This document shows positions 1 to 13,872 of a stretch of 64,000 nucleotides of DNA, piece after piece. Origin of the DNA: Corydoras sp. C115 (taxonomy: Eukaryota; Chordata; Actinopteri; Siluriformes; Callichthyidae); assembly GCA_019802505.1 (NCBI GenBank), contig JAFMOC010000264.1:528501-592500 (forward strand). The letters are read 5' to 3'. The translations under genes and the position numbers were made by a program. Each line of letters begins with the position of its first letter. The first letter of the stretch is position 1. The notes beneath the pieces were generated by a model. That model was not told where the DNA came from and ran no database searches. It was given only the letters and a program-made list of their open reading frames with translations.

Positions 1-886
1 TTATGCAACACTGAATAGCGAAACTATATATTAATATAATTTAAGTAGCTATATAATAAGTATATTAGAGTTGTTAGGTTAAAAGGAATGATTTGATAAT
101 TAATGAAATAAAAAAATAAAAAGGTTTGGTTTTTAAACAAAATGTCTTTTTGACAGCAATGTCTTAATGCCTAGAGGTATTTACGTACTGTCCTTTAATA
201 TTTAAAATCTAATAAAGTCTTGCTGGTGGATCTATTTTGCTATTTGGAAATTTGCTTTGATGAGGCTTTTCAAAGCATCCATCATTTTAACTCCAAGATT
301 AAAGGATGGAAGTGTGTGTAGTTTAGACAGGCCGAAAAATCCTCTACAAATGAGATGGAAGTAAACACATCGCGTTTCGGGTTTCTCCAAACCTCCCAAA
401 AATGCTCTATATTATTTTTGTAGCCGCCCAAAATCGATAGGCAGGGACACACGTGACCTCAGCCCCAAATTCGAAGCGATCGGACAGTGTTAAGTCTTTC
501 TACGTCAGTGTTTTGGGTTTTGCTTTAAAGCTGGAACATAAACACTTTCGTATGGAGTATTGTTTTATAGATAGGAATTGCATTCTAAAAAATCACGTGT
601 TTTAAATTTGACTCCTAAAAAAAAAACTCTAGGTTCATAATGTAATATAAAGTATATAAAAATATATAAAATAATGCAGATAGAGACTAAACCAGGCAAC
701 AGCTGGGTCTTCCAGCTGTTTGATGAAACTCAGGCCTATTTCACATCCACATTTGTTCATACTCAACCAGAGGTGTTGTTCCCACCATGCTGTAAACCTC
801 TGTGTAATTATTCTCACGCTTCATAAAAACCTTACACAAGAAATGTGATATTTTCTTTAAAAAAATGCGAATTCATGAAAATTAAC

Positions 887-887
<1 letters not shown>
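1..887. other. AT-rich sequence, no gene seen
   Basis: Low-complexity A/T stretches and short closed frames; no repeat family or exon recognised. Confidence 0.6.
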
Positions 888-922
<35 letters not shown>

Positions 923-1067
923 GTAGTAGTAGTAGTAGTAGTATTAAATTGTCACAAATATCGTTATACTTTAATTCTGGGCTACGTCACACCCAAACCC
1001 CAAAAAAGTAAACTAAAAGTGACGTATTATTATTATTATTATTATTATCATTATTATTATTATTAAT
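888..1067. repeat. (ATT)n/(AGT)n and (ATT)n microsatellites
   Basis: Trinucleotide tracts at 888-944 and 1026-1067. Confidence 0.95.
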
Positions 1068-1279
1068 TTATTTATTTATTTTGTGAAATTGGCAACATGA
1101 CAAGGAAAAAAATCAATGACACTAAAAACTCTAATTATAAAGATTATTATAATAATTTGTAAATTAATTGAAGCAGAATTACAAAAACGAATTAAAAGAG
1201 ATAGAGAGTACAGAACAAAGAACAATCATATAATTTTAATATTGCCACCCACTATACTTTATGTATATAAATGCTTACT

Positions 1280-1280
1280 C

Positions 1281-1323
<43 letters not shown>

Positions 1324-1331
1324 ATACTTTA

Positions 1332-1376
<45 letters not shown>
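1280..1376. repeat. Paired (AAT)n microsatellites
   Basis: Two (ATA/AAT)n tracts split by TGAATACTTTA, a motif that recurs after the second tract. Confidence 0.95.
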
Positions 1377-1377
<1 letters not shown>

Positions 1378-1571
1378 TATACTTTATATAATAATTTATG
1401 AATTTAAGGATGAATTTGAAGAATGAATAAGTGTTTGTTCCTTGTTATATTAAAACTGTCACACTGAACACGTCACATCTGTAGCATCTGTACCATAATT
1501 ACTATTTTGTAAATGAAAGAATGAGGATCGGATACGTAAAATTCTCTCAAATGGAACTAAATATATTGCAG

Positions 1572-1807
<236 letters not shown>

Positions 1808-1809
<2 letters not shown>

Positions 1810-2287
1810 TCTAAATTCATTAAAGAGTTCTTCTTAAATGATGCAGGAGCACCTGATCTGGGGAAAGCGATTAACTGTAAAATAAACTGTCCGTGCATCA
1901 GTTTGCTGAGGCTGATTAACAGTGTAGACGGTTCGGATCTCGTGTGTTATTATGGGATACGGTAGTGAGGGATGACTTGGGAGAACCCGTTAGAACAGAG
2001 TCCGCTAATTCTGCCTTCGAGCGAAATCCCAGTTGCAAAGCTTTGTGCAATAATCGAGCCCATCTGGAAGGTTTTTTGGGGTGAAACGAAAAGAGCCTGG
2101 GTTTTATAAAGCGAGCACTTTAAAGAAGCCAAACACGACTGCTTACAGCATCTGAGCTTTTATGGCAACAGAAGGTTTTCGGGTGTCGGCGGCAGGTGCG
2201 AAACCAGAGGCAAGAACACAACGATGACGTGCAACGATCAAGCAAATGCCGAGATTCCATTATCACAGGCATTATCACAACGACATA
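1808..2287. other. Unique sequence, no feature recognised
   Basis: Non-repetitive sequence with no coding similarity that I recognise. Confidence 0.5.
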
Positions 2288-2609
2288 GTGCTTAGCATGT
2301 TCTCCTCTCAGCGCTGGGGATTCCAGGTTCGAATCCTAATCTGGGTGGAGTTTACATCTTCTCCCCGTGTCTGCCGGGGATTCCTCCGGGTTCTCCGGTT
2401 TCCTCCCACAGTCCAAAAACATGGATCAAGGTCAATTGAGTTCTCCAAATTGCCCCATATAGAGTGTGTATGTTTTAGATTGATAGATTGGTGCCCTGTC
2501 CTGGGTGTATCTGCCCAGCGCCCGAAACGTTCTCCCTTGGATGGGCATGGGGAACCCCCCCCTCCACAACCCTAGTTATAAAGCGGAAGATAATGGATGG
2601 ATGGATAGA
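2288..2609 (+). mobile_element. V-SINE-like copy
   Basis: Reads from AGCATGTTCTCCTCTCAGCG (end of the tRNA-like head), B box GGTTCGAATCC, core TTTCCTCCCACAGTCCAAAA, to an (ATGG)n tail. A-box end lost. Confidence 0.85.
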
Positions 2610-2697
2610 TCACAAAAACACGTTTAGAGAACGCAACACTCCAACAGTAACAGTAACTCTGATTTATTTATTTTTAAGAGTTTGCACACAATTATCT

Positions 2698-3250
2698 TCC
2701 ATCCATCCATTATCTTCCACTTTATCCTCTATTAGGGTCGTGGGGGGGGGGGGTTCCCCATGCCCATCCAGGGGAGAACGTTCTGGGCGATGGGCAGATA
2801 CACCCAGGACAGGGCGCCAATCTATCGCTGGGTACACTCACTCACACAGACACACTCTATATGGGGCAATTTGGAGAATTCAGTTGACTTTGAGCCAAGT
2901 TTTTGGACTGTGGGAGGAAACCAGAGAACCCGAAGGAAACCCGCGCGGACACGGGGAGAACATGGAAACTCCATCCAGATTGGGATTCGAACCGGGAATC
3001 CCTAGTGCTGAGAGGAGAACGTGCTAACCACTAAGCCACCGTGCCGCCCCTCACTCACACAAACACACTCAATTTAGAGCATTCAATTGACCTTGATCCA
3101 TATTTTTGGACGGTGGGAGGAAACCGGAGAACCCGGAGGAAACCCGCGCGGACACGGGGAGAACATGGAAACTCCACCCAGATTGGGATTTGAACCGGGA
3201 ATCCCTAGTGCTGAGAGGAGAACAGGCCAACCACTAAGCCGTGCTGCCGT
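2698..3250 (-). mobile_element. V-SINE-like full copy plus fused partial second copy
   Basis: Full copy 2698-3049 from (ATCC)n tail to CCACCGTGCCGCC head. A second partial unit (3050-3250) begins in mid-body at CACTCACACAAACACACTC and repeats the head, as after an unequal exchange. Confidence 0.85.
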
Positions 3251-3331
3251 TGTTTCAATGTGTTCAACCAATAAAAGTTTATGAAACACAGGGCACAAAA
3301 TAAAAAACCTAAAGGTATTAAACGTATTGGT

Positions 3332-3472
3332 TTGGTAGCTCAGTGGTCAAGCTAGTGTTGGGCTATCAATCAGAAGGTTGTGGGTTCAAAAGTCCACTGA
3401 AGTTACCAATGTGGCTCCTTGAGCAAGACCCTTAACCCTCATCGTGCTCCAGGGATGCTGTGGTCCAGCCTG
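3332..3472 (+). mobile_element. SINE II (tRNA-derived), 5' part, interrupted
   Basis: The tRNA-like head TTTGGTAGCTCAGTGGTCAA has an A box, GTGGGTTCAAAAG is a B-box relic, and the body reads ACTGAAGTTACCAATGTGGC. It stops at GATGCTGTGG, where R3 is inserted; its 3' tail resumes at 3690. Confidence 0.7.
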
Positions 3473-3689
3473 TGCTGTGCTGGAGGATGAGTCCCCCACT
3501 GAGTCTTGGTCCTCACAAGGTTTCTTCCTTAAAATAACAACATAACAGGGAGTTTTGTCTTGCCACTGTCGCTCCGGCTTGCTCTTTGGGGGTTTAAAGG
3601 CTTTTAACACTGTTAAGCTTCTTTGTGACAATGTGCTGTTGTAAAAAGTGCTCTATAAATAAATTACTTGACTTGACTTGACTTGTTCT
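3473..3689 (-). mobile_element. R3 repeat inserted in SINE II
   Basis: Reverse complement of the R3 family: GTCTTGCCACTG, AAGGTTTCTTCC, TTGTGACAATGTGCTGTTGT and a closing (ACTTG)n microsatellite-like tail. The short pentamer tail suggests retroposition. No coding capacity seen. Confidence 0.7.
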
Positions 3690-3755
3690 GACCCCAACCG
3701 TCAAGGGGAGATATCTGTAATTTGCTTTGGTTAAAAGCTTCCGCTAAATGCACCG
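3690..3755 (+). mobile_element. SINE II 3' tail (resumes after R3)
   Basis: GGTTAAAAGCTTCCGCTAAATG is the LINE-like 3' end of SINE II, also seen inverted at 49370. Confidence 0.6.
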
Positions 3756-4016
3756 TTTTGTTTGACTTAGTTTGTTTAAGGGCTGTGGGGCAATTAGGTT
3801 AGTTCTATTTTATTAGCTTGTGTAGAAAATAAGAAGCATTTCAACTTCAGAGAGTAGGATGCTGACTAAGATGAAGGCCATCCTGGACAATGCCTCCCAC
3901 CCACTGTACCACACTGGTCAGACACAAGACTCATTCCACCCAAATGCCCCTACAGACCCCCGCGGGAGGTCATGCTTACCTGTGGCCATCGAATTGTATA
4001 ATCAAACTGTTTAACT

Positions 4017-4330
4017 CCATCCATCCATTATCTTCCGCTTTATCCTATATTAGGGTCGTGGGGGGGTTCCCCATGCCCATCCAGGGAGAACGTTTTGGGT
4101 GCTGGGCAGATACACACTCACTTACACAGACACACTCTATATGGGACAATTTGGAGAATTCAATTGACCTTGATCCATGTTTTTGGACTGTGGGAGGAAA
4201 CCGGAGAACCCACAGGAAACCCGCGCAGACACGGGGAGAACTTGGAAACTCCACCAAGATGGGGATTCGAACCGGGAATTCCTAGTGCTGAGAGGAGAAC
4301 ATGTTAACCACTAAGCCACCGCGCTGCCCA
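4017..4330 (-). mobile_element. V-SINE-like copy
   Basis: Tail ATCCATCCATTATCTTCCGC to head CACTAAGCCACCGCGCTGCC; short deletion in the GGACAGG region. Confidence 0.85.
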
Positions 4331-4748
4331 CTGTTTAACTCCTCACTCAATAATACGACTTTTATGTGCAATATCGTAATTATAATTAATTACGATTCAA
4401 ATGTGCAATATTATACTATTACCTGACCCACAGTGCAGATTTTTTATTTTAATTTCATATGTATAACTTTACTTATTATATATATATTATTATATTTACT
4501 GCACTTATTGTTAAAAAATAACACGACAAATGTCAACGCAGAGGGTATTAATAATCTGGCTCTGACGCCCCATCTCTTTCTATCTGCCTCCCTCTCCCCT
4601 CTCTCTCTCTCTCAATTTTCTACTTTAAATAAGCATGACAATCATTACATATGTATTGCCCAAACCTGGGGTATGAAAGAAAAGTAAAACAAAGACAAAA
4701 CTACAAAAATGAACATGATTTACAAACAATAACGATAGAAATAGTAAA
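4331..4748. other. AT-rich unique sequence
   Basis: Nothing supported apart from a short CT run near 4598. Confidence 0.5.
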
Positions 4749-4887
4749 TTCATTCATTCATTCATTCATTATCTCCCGCTTTATCCTCTATTAGGGTCGC
4801 GGTGGGGTTCCCCATGCCCATCCAGGGGAGAACATCTCGGGCGCTGGGCAGATAGACCCAGGACAGGACGCCAATCCATCGCTGGGT
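4749..4887 (-). mobile_element. V-SINE-like 3' half, subfamily B
   Basis: (ATTC)n tail, TCTCCCGCTTTATCC and ATCTCGGGCGCTGGGCAG; stops at CAATCCATCGCTGGG. Confidence 0.8.
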
Positions 4888-4926
4888 AGAAATAGTAAAT
4901 TAATATTAATAATAGAAGGATATTGT

Positions 4927-4937
4927 AGTGTGTGTGT

Positions 4938-4968
<31 letters not shown>
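4927..4968. repeat. (GT)n microsatellite
   Basis: GT run with one CG interruption, just after a truncated V-SINE. Confidence 0.95.
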
Positions 4969-5264
4969 GTGGCTGACTTGGTCACTTTCTGTCCCTCACC
5001 TGGTGACAGGTGTGAGTGTACAGTGCTGCCAGTACACAGCTCTCCCTGTGTTCCCCCAGTAGGTGGGGCAGTTTTTCACTGGAGGTAAAATTGGGGATGA
5101 TGGTTGTAAATTTAGGAGGCAACCTGGACTGTCAGTGTCTCTCCCTGTCAGGATTCAAGATTCAAAGCAGCTTAATTGGCATGAATGTGTGTACAACATT
5201 GCCGTAACATTATAATAAAGAAAAAAAAAATATATATACAGTATATAGCAAAAAGGGGGGGCAT

Positions 5265-5690
<426 letters not shown>

Positions 5691-5843
5691 GAGGAATATG
5701 GTGAAGAATTAAGTTAAATGACGAATATGGTGAAGAATTAAGTTATATGAGATTTAAAAAAATACGAAAAATATAATATGAAATGAAAATCTTAGAAAAT
5801 GACAACGCAGATTTGTCAAATTTAGCATGTCCTTCAGAGATGA

Positions 5844-5845
5844 AA

Positions 5846-5878
<33 letters not shown>

Positions 5879-5887
5879 CATACACAT

Positions 5888-5942
<55 letters not shown>
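5844..5942. repeat. (CA)n-(TA)n microsatellite
   Basis: CA tract followed by mixed TACA and a long TA run. Confidence 0.95.
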
Positions 5943-5945
<3 letters not shown>

Positions 5946-6050
5946 TAAATTGTTTCATATGTGTTAACCCTGTCTCATCTCTCTCTTGACTCTCTGTCAT
6001 TGTCATTTTTATACAACTTTTTATGAAACATAGCTTGACACAATATATAG

Positions 6051-6490
<440 letters not shown>

Positions 6491-6620
6491 TAATATATAG
6501 TGTATATAGTGTATAAACAAATAGTGTAAAGTGTGTTATGTATGTGTTACCCACTCTGTCTCTCTCTCTCTCTCTGTGTGTGTCAGTCAGCGCGCCGTGG
6601 CCGCGGGAGAGATTGAAAGT

Positions 6621-6678
<58 letters not shown>
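6621..6678. repeat. (CA)n microsatellite in the putative promoter
   Basis: Pure CA run directly upstream of the CpG-rich block. Confidence 0.95.
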
Positions 6679-6680
<2 letters not shown>

Positions 6681-6870
6681 CCGGCAGAGAGATTTGAGCT
6701 GTGTTGGTGGAGGCTGAGCCGCGGAGCTCCGGCGGTAGGTCGGGTTGCGTTCTTCGTGCTTCTCTGTCTCGGACTCGGTCGCTCGGTACCGTGTTCCTCA
6801 CGCTCTCGCTCTGCGCGCTTTTCCAGGTGAAATTCGGCCGTCCACGGAAACTCGAACTGCTCCCCTCCCT

Positions 6871-6913
<43 letters not shown>

Positions 6914-7124
6914 TCTGTGTGTCCTCGTCGTGTCTCCCGCCCCCTCGCTTTAGACTTTTGGTTCTAGTCGCCGCTCACACACAACACAGGCGAAGTGTCA
7001 AATCGCCGAAGGCACCTGATCACCAGCCGCCGAGATTACCCGAACCCGAATCCTTCCGCCGAGCCGATTTCTGCCGACGGGGACGCAGCCCGAAGCTCAG
7101 CCCTGGATTCTCTACTCGTGCTCA

Positions 7125-7172
7125 ATGGACAGAGTCCTCTCAACGGCCAGCCCCGCTACCAACACGCCGTGA
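7125..7172 (+). other. Possible upstream ORF in the 5'UTR exon
   Basis: An ATG at 7125 opens a 15-codon frame (MDRVLSTASPATNTP) closed by TGA three bases before the predicted donor at 7175/7176. If the exon is transcribed as predicted, this is a complete uORF that could dampen translation of the satb2 start codon in the next exon. No conservation evidence is available here, so it may be fortuitous. Confidence 0.25.
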
Positions 7173-7840
7173 ACAGTGAGTCCAAACTCTCTTTTAAGAC
7201 TCCCTTTTACTTTTACGCATCCTATAGTTCCAAGCGGCGTAGTGATACCCCGCGCTGTGACACCACGGGACACCTATCCCACCGATCACCTCTGCAGATG
7301 TGCCCGTTACACCTGCGCTATGTCGCTTTATAAGCTCTTAAAATACGCTTTATACCTTATTTGACATACCGACTCAATTGCAAGCTAATTGTTTCCACAC
7401 GCTGCATTAATTGGGATGGCGCAGCGACTCGATCGAACTTTAGTGCCTCAATGCACAACATAGTGATCTCTAATTCTAATAATATTCTAATAATAACGAA
7501 ATCAAGCAACTAACATAGACTAACGGCACCTTTGGACCCGGACAACTATTCCAGTTAATCTAAGTTGTAGCATTTGTGAACATTAACGCGGAGAGCTGTT
7601 ATATGAGTTACATAATGGGACTTTTTACATCTCGTCTCAATGAGGCGGAAAACTTCGTGCGCGTCTCCCACCAAAAAGAATAGCAATGGATTGCATCGGG
7701 TTATTGATTACATTTTGCTTTAAGGATTTAATTTAGTATCATTTAATTGGACCTAATTGGACTAATTAAATTATGGCAGCATTTTCCCTCTTATTTGAAT
7801 GCCCGTAAATAATATAAATTGGAGCAATATAATTATTACG

Positions 7841-7841
<1 letters not shown>

Positions 7842-7875
<34 letters not shown>
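7842..7875. repeat. (AAT)n microsatellite
   Basis: Pure trinucleotide run in intron 1. Confidence 0.95.
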
Positions 7876-7877
<2 letters not shown>

Positions 7878-8714
7878 TTACCCCTTATAATAAAAAAAAT
7901 ATATATTATTATACATATTTCCGTGAAAACACTATTTCGAGCTATTTTTTTCAAACACCGCTTACTTGTTTTTATTATAAGGTTTATTATAAGGTTTATT
8001 ATAAGGACGGTCAACGATTTTTTTATTAGTTTCTAATTAAATAGTTGGAAATTGTAGGCGTTAAATCGTAATTTTCGGGGCTGTTTTTGTTTTGATGCCT
8101 GGCTGCTGGAGGATGATTTAAACCAGTGAGTGAACATTTGACTGTGCTGTCACTGGCACAGGGATTGGCACTTAGATCCACCGCTGACCTTCTGGCCCGC
8201 AGCACAACCGCTGTATGCATTCATACAAAGAAGCCGCTGCCACTCAACTGCCCTCCAAAACCAGAGCTCTCTCGCTCACACACGCTCTCTCTCTCGTGGT
8301 GTGCGTGTAAAATAAAAAATATTCCTTTGTATATAGAATATTCTCACTCGATCAGCACTTTTCAAAGTGGAAAAAGCGCCTTTCACCAGGTGGTACAGCT
8401 TATGTGTGTAATGTTGCGAGTCCATAAGAAATACATCTAGCACTATGCAAATTCATAAAACCAAAAAGTTCTATAATACGCCGCAGCGGGCCACATGTAG
8501 ATGAGTGTTTAATATACTCAGACCATTCTTTTTAAGTGAGCTTTTTTTGGGTTTTGATTTTTCTTATTTTATATAAGTTCTGCACATGTTTTGACAGCTT
8601 CCAGTTCACGTTAGGCAATTTAACCGCTGTTAAAATACTGTTAATATTTTATAATTAAAATATAAATAATGTACGAAATATAACAACATCATCAAGATCG
8701 ATATCATCACCATT

Positions 8715-8982
<268 letters not shown>

Positions 8983-9852
8983 GTCGAAATAAAATAATAA
9001 TTCAGATTTAATAAATAGAAAGGTAGCATTTTCCGTACCGTAGCCTAATTCCTCGTATTATACAGTTTTCTAATTCCCTTTATTTCGTTTGTATCTTTTA
9101 TAATGTCCATTTTGTAGTCTTTTCAGAGGTTTCAGTATAATTGTACTCACCTTAGAAGACGCCATACCTGCTTCTCTTAAGTTTCAAACTAAATGTATTG
9201 TTCTAAATCAAAACAATTAAATAAAAACGAGCTTCACGGTGTCTTAAACAACACGCATTCCATGCCAGCGTTCTCTAAAGACGGTTTTAAAAATGTAAAC
9301 GGAGCCAAAATGCTATATCATACAGTTTGATCGCTTTATTAGAACCATGATGTTTGGAGTAAACACGAACTTTGCAAAAAGGAGGAGAACGCGAGGGGGG
9401 GGAAAAAAAAGTCCGTGCTTTTGCTTTATGCATACGATCGATGTTTATAAAAATGCGAATTGTAAATTGGGAGAAGTCCTGAGATGAATATAATGCTTGG
9501 TATAAAGTTGCCATTAAAGCAGCCGTGGCTGAGGAACTTGCTCGGGGTCCGTGTTCTAAGCGTCCGTTATTTATTCCCATAAATAAATCTTTTGATATAA
9601 TAAGTAAATAAATATGTCTTTTAACTCTTTGGGTTCTGCCATTGAAGCCCAAATTATTTACTCTTATTTATGTGCTGTGTTTATCCCATAGAAAGATTTC
9701 TGATCAAGACGACACGATTTATAAGCTGCGATTATTATTATGTTAACGATTATTATACGACCGATTTATTAATATCTAATTAAATACTGCAAAAATGCCA
9801 TGCTTTAAATCTCAGTCTTCTGGATTAGGATTAGAGCTGGTGGATATGAAAA

Positions 9853-9855
<3 letters not shown>

Positions 9856-9901
<46 letters not shown>

Positions 9902-9903
9902 TA
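9856..9903. repeat. (AAT)n microsatellite
   Basis: Pure trinucleotide run. Confidence 0.95.
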
Positions 9904-12004
9904 TATTTGTCCAACGAACATTTGTGTTCATCAGCTATCATCGTGGCACAGAATATATAAATAAATCAAAATATTAAAATATTTTTAAATGCATCGAAAT
10001 GGTGTTCATATTTAAAGCTCCCTCAATTCGTTTCAGACAGTTAATTAGTGTCATGATTCACTTTTTAACACTTTTAACAGCTTTAGGCTATCATAGAACA
10101 GTCTATGCTCAAGGCTACTACATTAGACTTCGTCTATAATAAGTTATAAATCTAGTTTTATGTTTTATGATTCCCACCTACTGCCAATTCTTAAAAATGC
10201 TGGGCTTCAGGGCAACTGTTATTGTAACTATTACAATCCAATAGTTCATACTCCATACAGACTTTCATTACAGCCATTGCTTAAATATCTAAACTGTGTA
10301 CTTTGCTCTGTGTACTTGTTTGCCATCTGTACCAAGTGAGACTTTTCCTTTCAAGTGTGTGGTCCCTTGTAGACCCAGTGTGGTCAGACATATAGGTGTG
10401 TGTGTGTGGGGGGGGTGTCCCATATGTTTTGTTTATATTTGCTTGCCTATATGTTCATGCATGCTTGCCTTTCGAAGCCAGCAGAATTAAGTCCCGCATT
10501 GGACTTTTTATCTTTTACTACCAAATGAGATGTTTATGAGCAAGCTGAACATGTTCCTCAGAAGCTCTGCTGCACGATACCACCCACTCCCACCCCACAA
10601 CACTCCACCCCAACCCCCCCCCAGCCTTATTAGTACTGATTTTGGTGGCGCATGTATACCACTGTATAAATTTGGTATCTTTTTCATCATGTTATTGTAG
10701 AATATCTTACCCTTTTAATATTCTCCCCATAATGCTTGGGTTGTTATAGGGTTCCGTAAATTGCTCTCACTATGTTATACATAACTCCTGTTTAATGATC
10801 CCCATTGGTTATGCCATGATCTGCTATTAAATGCCTGGCTGATAAGTTATCTTCCTTTATGCTCATTCCCAACCCACACCTGTACAGAGGACACTATACA
10901 GGGGCCTTTAGAACCTTCCCTCTGACCCTCCACTCATCCTTTATCAAAACTCCAACCGAGTTCATATTTAAATAGCCCTGCAATAAATGACTATCACGCA
11001 ATTATTACCTGGCCACTAAAGTTTACGCCTTAGCACACTGCCACCAATGATGCTGCCGGGGCCCACCCAACTTTTAATATCTCTTATATTAACATTGCGT
11101 AATATTGCGTCTGAATATTTTTCTTATTATCGGTATCAAATTGCCACCTCATCACGTTTTAAATTTATTAAATAAACTAGATTTTTTCATGTTTGTGTTC
11201 GAAAAATGTCTTTATACCAACTCCATAAATAAATCTCCCACCATGAACAGTTCCCAATTCGAAGCTTATCCCATAACATAAGCATTTATGATAAGAAACA
11301 TTCTTTTTTTAATAACACCGCCCATAGAAATCTATTAAAATGGCCGTTGCTATTTCTCAGATCCAGAAAATGTATTATATTGTATCTGCTGTAGAACTAT
11401 TTTGGCTTCATATTCGTCATTATTTATATTGTTTATTATAGCAATAGATTTGCAGTGTGGGTTTGTTGGTATTCCATTATTTTTGACATTCATTTTATGA
11501 ATTATTTTATTAGGAATATGGTGTGTGGTCTATTTCGTGAGTGTTATCTAAAAATATGTCATTTGTATAAATACTGTCATATTACTGAGCTCCATATTAT
11601 AGAATTTCTTAAAGTTTAATGCATAAAACAAAATAAATAAATGACCATGTGCACTTCAGACAGGGCCTCTTATCGTATTATCTTTCTTAACTTACAACAT
11701 GATAGTTTATCATTGATGCCTATAGACTCTAGAGGTGATATCCGACTAATAAAATTGATAAATGAGTTTTAAGCATGGCCAAACAATTTTACACAATTGA
11801 TGTATCATGACAACAGATTATACAACAGCTTATTATGTAAACAATTGTTACACAATATACTCTTTATGTGTCATTTGAAACTGTATGTATTGTGTGTATT
11901 GATGTGTGTATGCACAAACTGTGTGTATATACTCTATGTAACATTTAATACACACACTTGGGAAACTAAGTGTAGATAGATAGAAAGATAGATAGATAGA
12001 TTTA

Positions 12005-12372
12005 CAGTACCAGTCAAAAGTTTGGACACGCCCCCTTATTGTCCATGTTCTCAGTTCCACTTTCTGTAAAGATGGACATTGTAGTTCTACAATTCCTGGA
12101 CTTTTTTATGTCCAGTTTGTGTTCTACAGTACATACTGTGTACGTCCCCTTTACTCTGTTCTAATGGTCAGGACCCCAATAATACCACCACAGAGTAGGT
12201 ATTATCTAGCTGGGGCATTATTCCTATCCCAGCAGTATCACTGAGGTGTTTAAATAAAACTACAGCAGCACCCCCCACCACATCAGTGTCACTGCAGAAC
12301 TGATAATCAACAATCCACCACCCAAATATCTGGTCTGTGATGGTCCTGAACCAACAGATGACTAATAAACAT
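12005..12372. mobile_element. Interspersed DNA-transposon-like fragment
   Basis: It begins CAGTACCAGTCAAAAGTTTGG, a sequence I know from the ends of common fish Tc1-type elements, and continues with an AT-poor non-coding body containing CACCACATCAGTGTCACTGC and a run of CCACCACCCAAATAT. No transposase is visible, so it would be non-autonomous. The boundary on the right is set by the V-SINE at 12377. Confidence 0.45.
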
Positions 12373-12376
12373 ATAT

Positions 12377-12727
12377 AGGCGGCACGGTGACTTAGTGGTT
12401 AGCATGTTCTCCTCTCAGTGCTAGGGATTCCCGGTTCGAATCCCAATCTGGGTGGAGTTTCCTTGTTCTCCCTGTGTCAACGTGAAACACGTGGGTTTCC
12501 TCCGGGTTCCCTAGTTTCCTCCCACAGTCCAAAAACATGGATCAAGTCAATTGAGTTCTCCAAAATTGCCCCATATGGAGTGTGTCTGTGTGAGTGAGTG
12601 TGTGCCCAGTGATGGATTGGCGTCCTGTCCTGGGTGTATCTGCCCAGCGCCTGAAACGTTCTCCCCTGGATGGGCATGGGGAACCCCACCGCGACCCTAA
12701 TAGAGGATAAAGCGGTAGATAATGGGT

Positions 12728-12730
<3 letters not shown>
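12377..12730 (+). mobile_element. V-SINE-like full copy
   Basis: GGCGGCACGGTGACTTAGTG head to GGATAAAGCGGTAGATAATG tail; core has a CGTGAAACACGTGGG variant. Confidence 0.9.

Positions 12731-12806
<76 letters not shown>
12731..12806. repeat. (TA)n grown on a V-SINE tail
   Basis: Starts directly from the GGGTGGATATATA end of a V-SINE. Confidence 0.9.
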
Positions 12807-12807
<1 letters not shown>

Positions 12808-13146
12808 TTGTAGCCTCTTTAGCCCATAGTCTCTGTTGTTTATTGAATAAAAAGCGAACTCAACTCACTTTATTTAACACATAATATTTATAGTGCAGCA
12901 ATAGTGGGCAGGAGGACAGCGAAAAGACGGGACGTTAGTGATATAAAAGCACAGATAGTAACAGGCAGGCACAAAGATGGAACCTGAGATCCAGACACAT
13001 TCTTGATTATGATCGCTAGGCTCATTAGACTTCAGCAGGTCAGGACGTGTGGCACATCAGTAAGCATAAATCACCAGGATCAGCATCAGAAATGAGCCGA
13101 GGAACAGATAAAAGGGCACAGACAAATCGTGGGGGACGAACAAAAT

Positions 13147-13464
13147 CCATCCATCTATTATCTTCCGCTTTATCCTCTATTAGGGTCGCGGGGGGGTTCC
13201 CCATGCCCATCCAGGGGAGAACGTTTCGGGCACTGGGCAGATACACCCAGGACAGGACGCCAATCTATCACTGGACACAAACACACTCTATATGGGGCAA
13301 TTTGGAGAACTCAATTGACTTGATCCATGTTTTTGGACTGTGGGAGGAAACCGGAGAACCCGGAGGAAACCCACACGGACACGGGGAGAACATGGAAACT
13401 CCACCCAGATTGGGATTTGAACCGGGAATCCTTAGCGCTCAGAGGAGAACATGCCAACCACTAA
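13147..13464 (-). mobile_element. V-SINE-like copy, head truncated
   Basis: Tail to AACCACTAAAC, then AT-rich flank ATGTAATTAGGAAATTCAC that is shared with 26117. Confidence 0.85.
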
Positions 13465-13556
13465 ACATGTAATTAGGAAATTCACATATCATATTTATTT
13501 ATATATTTTATTCATAGTTGAATGTTCTATATTATATTTGTAGTTTATTTTATATT

Positions 13557-13872
13557 ATATTAGGGTCGCTGGGGGGGTTCCCCATGCCCATCCAGGGGAG
13601 AACGTTTCAGGCGCTGGGCAGATACACCCAGTACAGGACGCCAATCCATCACTGGGCACACACTCACTCACACAGACACACTCTATATGGGGCAATTTGG
13701 AGAAGTCAATAGACTTAACCCATGTTTTTGGACTGTGGGAGGAAACCGGAGAACCCGGAGGAAACCCACGTCCAAGGGGAGGACATGGAAACTCCACCCA
13801 GATGGGGATACGAACCGGGAATCCCTAGTGCTGAGAGGAGAACGTGGTAACCACTAAGCCACCGTGCCGCCA
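13557..13872 (-). mobile_element. V-SINE-like copy, tail truncated
   Basis: Begins at TATTAGGGTCGC and runs to CCACCGTGCCGCC. Confidence 0.85.

Larger units (their letters stand above)
6590..7175 (+). promoter_or_regulatory. satb2: Putative satb2 promoter and non-coding first exon
   Basis: A GC-richer block with many CpGs stands out from the AT-rich surroundings. It starts just after a (TG/CT)n tract, contains a (CA)n run at 6621-6678 and a (CT)n run at 6870-6911, and becomes unique sequence from about 6960. A good donor (ACA|GTGAGT) lies at 7175/7176. The next strong acceptor in the gene is at 18950, in front of the start-codon exon, so this block fits a CpG-island promoter plus 5'UTR exon. 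The transcription start cannot be placed. A short upstream frame (7125-7172) lies inside it. Confidence 0.5.

Noticed and set aside
6995..7333. Open frame in the first exon as an alternative satb2 N-terminus
   Set aside because: It has no ATG at the start, runs through the donor into the intron, and does not resemble SATB N-termini.
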